64,000 nucleotides of DNA from Dasyornis broadbenti (taxonomy: Eukaryota > Chordata > Aves > Passeriformes > Dasyornithidae), in the NCBI GenBank assembly GCA_013397935.1, contig VZRN01004719.1, positions 1,286,487-1,350,486 of the forward strand, read 5' to 3'. The position numbers and the translations under genes were made by a program. Positions 62,171-64,000 of this stretch are shown piece by piece. Within the stretch, counting starts at the first letter, position 1, and the number at the start of each line of letters is the position of its first letter. The notes beneath the pieces were generated by a model, which was given only the letters and a program-made list of their open reading frames with translations, made no database searches and was not told where the DNA came from.

Positions 62171-64000
62171 CCATTCAAAATATCCATGGCTTACAGGAAA
62201 TTTTGAAGCATGTCTTGGAGCACTGTTCTTTTCTCTCAAGAGCATCAAGTTACTCTTTAGCAGGCAGCACAAAATTAAAATTATTTCTAGGTGGGTTCTG
62301 TTCTCCTTGAGTTAGGTTATGTGCATCACTTGTAAGAAGCAAAGTGAATATAAAATGCAATGAGTAATGGCAGATCCTTTAGCGCCCTTTTAGTCCCCAA
62401 CTACCAAAAAAGTACAGAGAAAGTCAAAAACTGTATTCAGCTTTCCAAAGAAGCAGAGCCAGACATCACGACTATGTATGGAACTCTGATTTCACAGTTC
62501 AGAGAAAGGTATGCCACAAAAAGGACCGGGAGTTAGTCCCACCTGAGCAGTTACATGTTACTGTGATAGGAGCTCTTCACAGCAAGAATTGGATTCAGTG
62601 GCAGCAGAGGAGGTAGACTCAGAGTCATAAGACCCATGAAGTTTCCAAATATAGAATGAACTGGCTGAAGGCCTTTCTTGTTAATACTTCTGTACTGAAG
62701 ATGAAGCAAAAGACGATGAGTGATGGTGCAGATCATGTTAAAATCTCATTGCTGAATCACTGTTACCAGATTCAGGCTTCTATTGATTGAATGTTTGGAA
62801 TAAAATACACTTGAGTGCCTCCAGAAAACCCTGATTCTTCCAGAACCCTTCAGGAAAACTTGATACAGACTCTGGTTCTTCTCATACTGGGCTGTAGGAC
62901 AGCCAAAAATGATTTAAAATACTGAAGTTCTTTGTCAGGACACATTCAGCTCTGCCAGTTGTTTTTCCCAAGACTTTCTGACCAGAAGGTATCCTGAATA
63001 ATACATCTGTCATTTCACAATCCTCATATGCAAATACATTAAAACTGAGGCTTGCTCATTTTACTCGTTCTTTGGGAAAATTCTACCTGCATTCTACTCT
63101 CTGCAACCGCTGTGAACTTCTAGGTGTGGAAGCAGGAGCTGCCAGAGATGGGAAGATTTCATTAAGAGAATTAACCACAGTCTAAATTGCTGGTTGATTT
63201 TGTTGTTTTATGAACCTGCTGTGTGTGGGTTGGACAAATGGGAAAAGATTTTTTTGGGACTTAAAATTGATGATCATAAATGGACATACTCTCTTAAATA
63301 TTTACCATTAATGACAGCCTAAATAAAGCAATCAGATTTCACTAAACTGTAAAATTTACTGTCTTTCTAGCCAAGGCATACTTGCATAAATTGGCAAAGC
63401 TACTTCATTAAATGGTCAAATGTGAGATACCACTACAAGAAAAACTGAGTTGATCCACAGCTAACACAGCAAAGGACAGGGGAAGAAATCACAGCCAAAG
63501 AGACAGGCAGCCTCCAAAACAAGTGTTTGATCTCGTAATTAACATGTTAGAATAAGAAATATGTTCTTTGGAACCCTCTGAATATCCCAAACACAAATAC
63601 TGCAGTCAAATTTATTGAAATGGTCCTTCAAACACCAAGTACAAGTGGCAAATGCAAGCACAATTGTGATTTTGAGTTCTATTCAGATCATGGAAACAAC
63701 TGCTTACTTCAGACTTCCACAGTACCCAAGGACGCCTCCAGAGAGGAAATGAAGACAGTTATTATAACACTATATCCACCCCAGCTGGTTTCCTCTTCTG
63801 AGGCCTCATATAAAAGCTAAAAAAAATCATCTTCTCTTGCCTGGTAGAGTTGCTTAGGAAACATGTAGTTTATTGTCCAAGAGAATTAACATGTAGAGGG
63901 TGTTACACAGCAAATGAATCCATTTAGAAAAGTGACTGAATGGAACAAATTTTCTAAGTCAGGTTTGTTCTACTGGTGGTATCAATCTCTTCAGCTACTG
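62171..64000. other. Non-coding DNA to the right edge
   Basis: No exon of COL15A1 or of a neighbouring gene was recognised. The synteny-expected upstream neighbour in mammals (GALNT12) is not seen. Confidence 0.5.

Noticed and set aside
1..64000. CRISPR arrays, operons, phage or bacterial defence systems
   Set aside because: Nothing of the kind is present. The window is vertebrate intronic and flanking DNA.

Overview
The window is vertebrate nuclear DNA, almost certainly from a bird and most likely a songbird (passerine). Short exons with GT-AG borders lie in long introns. The interspersed repeats are mostly CR1 LINE fragments with the avian 3' tail, plus an avian retroviral LTR. A tRNA-Ile-derived SINE with a CR1-type tail resembles the passerine family first described in zebra finch. 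No bacterial, plasmid or phage features are present.

The only gene I can support is COL15A1 (collagen XV alpha-1 chain), on the minus strand. Fourteen exons can be placed with confidence between 31116 and 1933. They total 1694 nt, are consistent in reading phase, and encode about 565 residues. From the N-terminus they cover: the thrombospondin-N-terminal-like/laminin-G-like domain (30569-31116, closing in 27617-27691); a short acidic Ser/Gly-rich linker with likely glycosaminoglycan attachment sites (27111-27197, 24585-24723, 23228-23331); and the first interrupted collagen triplets (19755-19883 down to 1933-2085). The exon order and landmark motifs (RGGVLFAITDAFQK, GSGAG, GPPGSPGEDG, GLGFE) fit collagen XV better than its paralogue collagen XVIII. 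The rest of the triple helix and the C-terminal endostatin-like domain lie beyond the left edge.

Two further exons are proposed with less confidence. One is a signal-peptide exon at 33215-33280, with good splice sites and the phase needed to join the LamG exon. The other is a 60-nt phase-0 cassette at 22588-22647.

From 33.3 kb to 64 kb I see no exons: this is upstream or first-intron DNA with CR1 fragments, simple repeats and unassigned sequence. No CpG island is visible there, so the true promoter may lie outside the window.

I did not find a novel biological system. The most noteworthy non-genic structures are a perfect 220-bp direct duplication (52136-52355 and 53330-53549), a 39-bp near-perfect palindrome (10493-10531), and a 55-bp tandem duplication beside the LamG exon acceptor (31185-31294).
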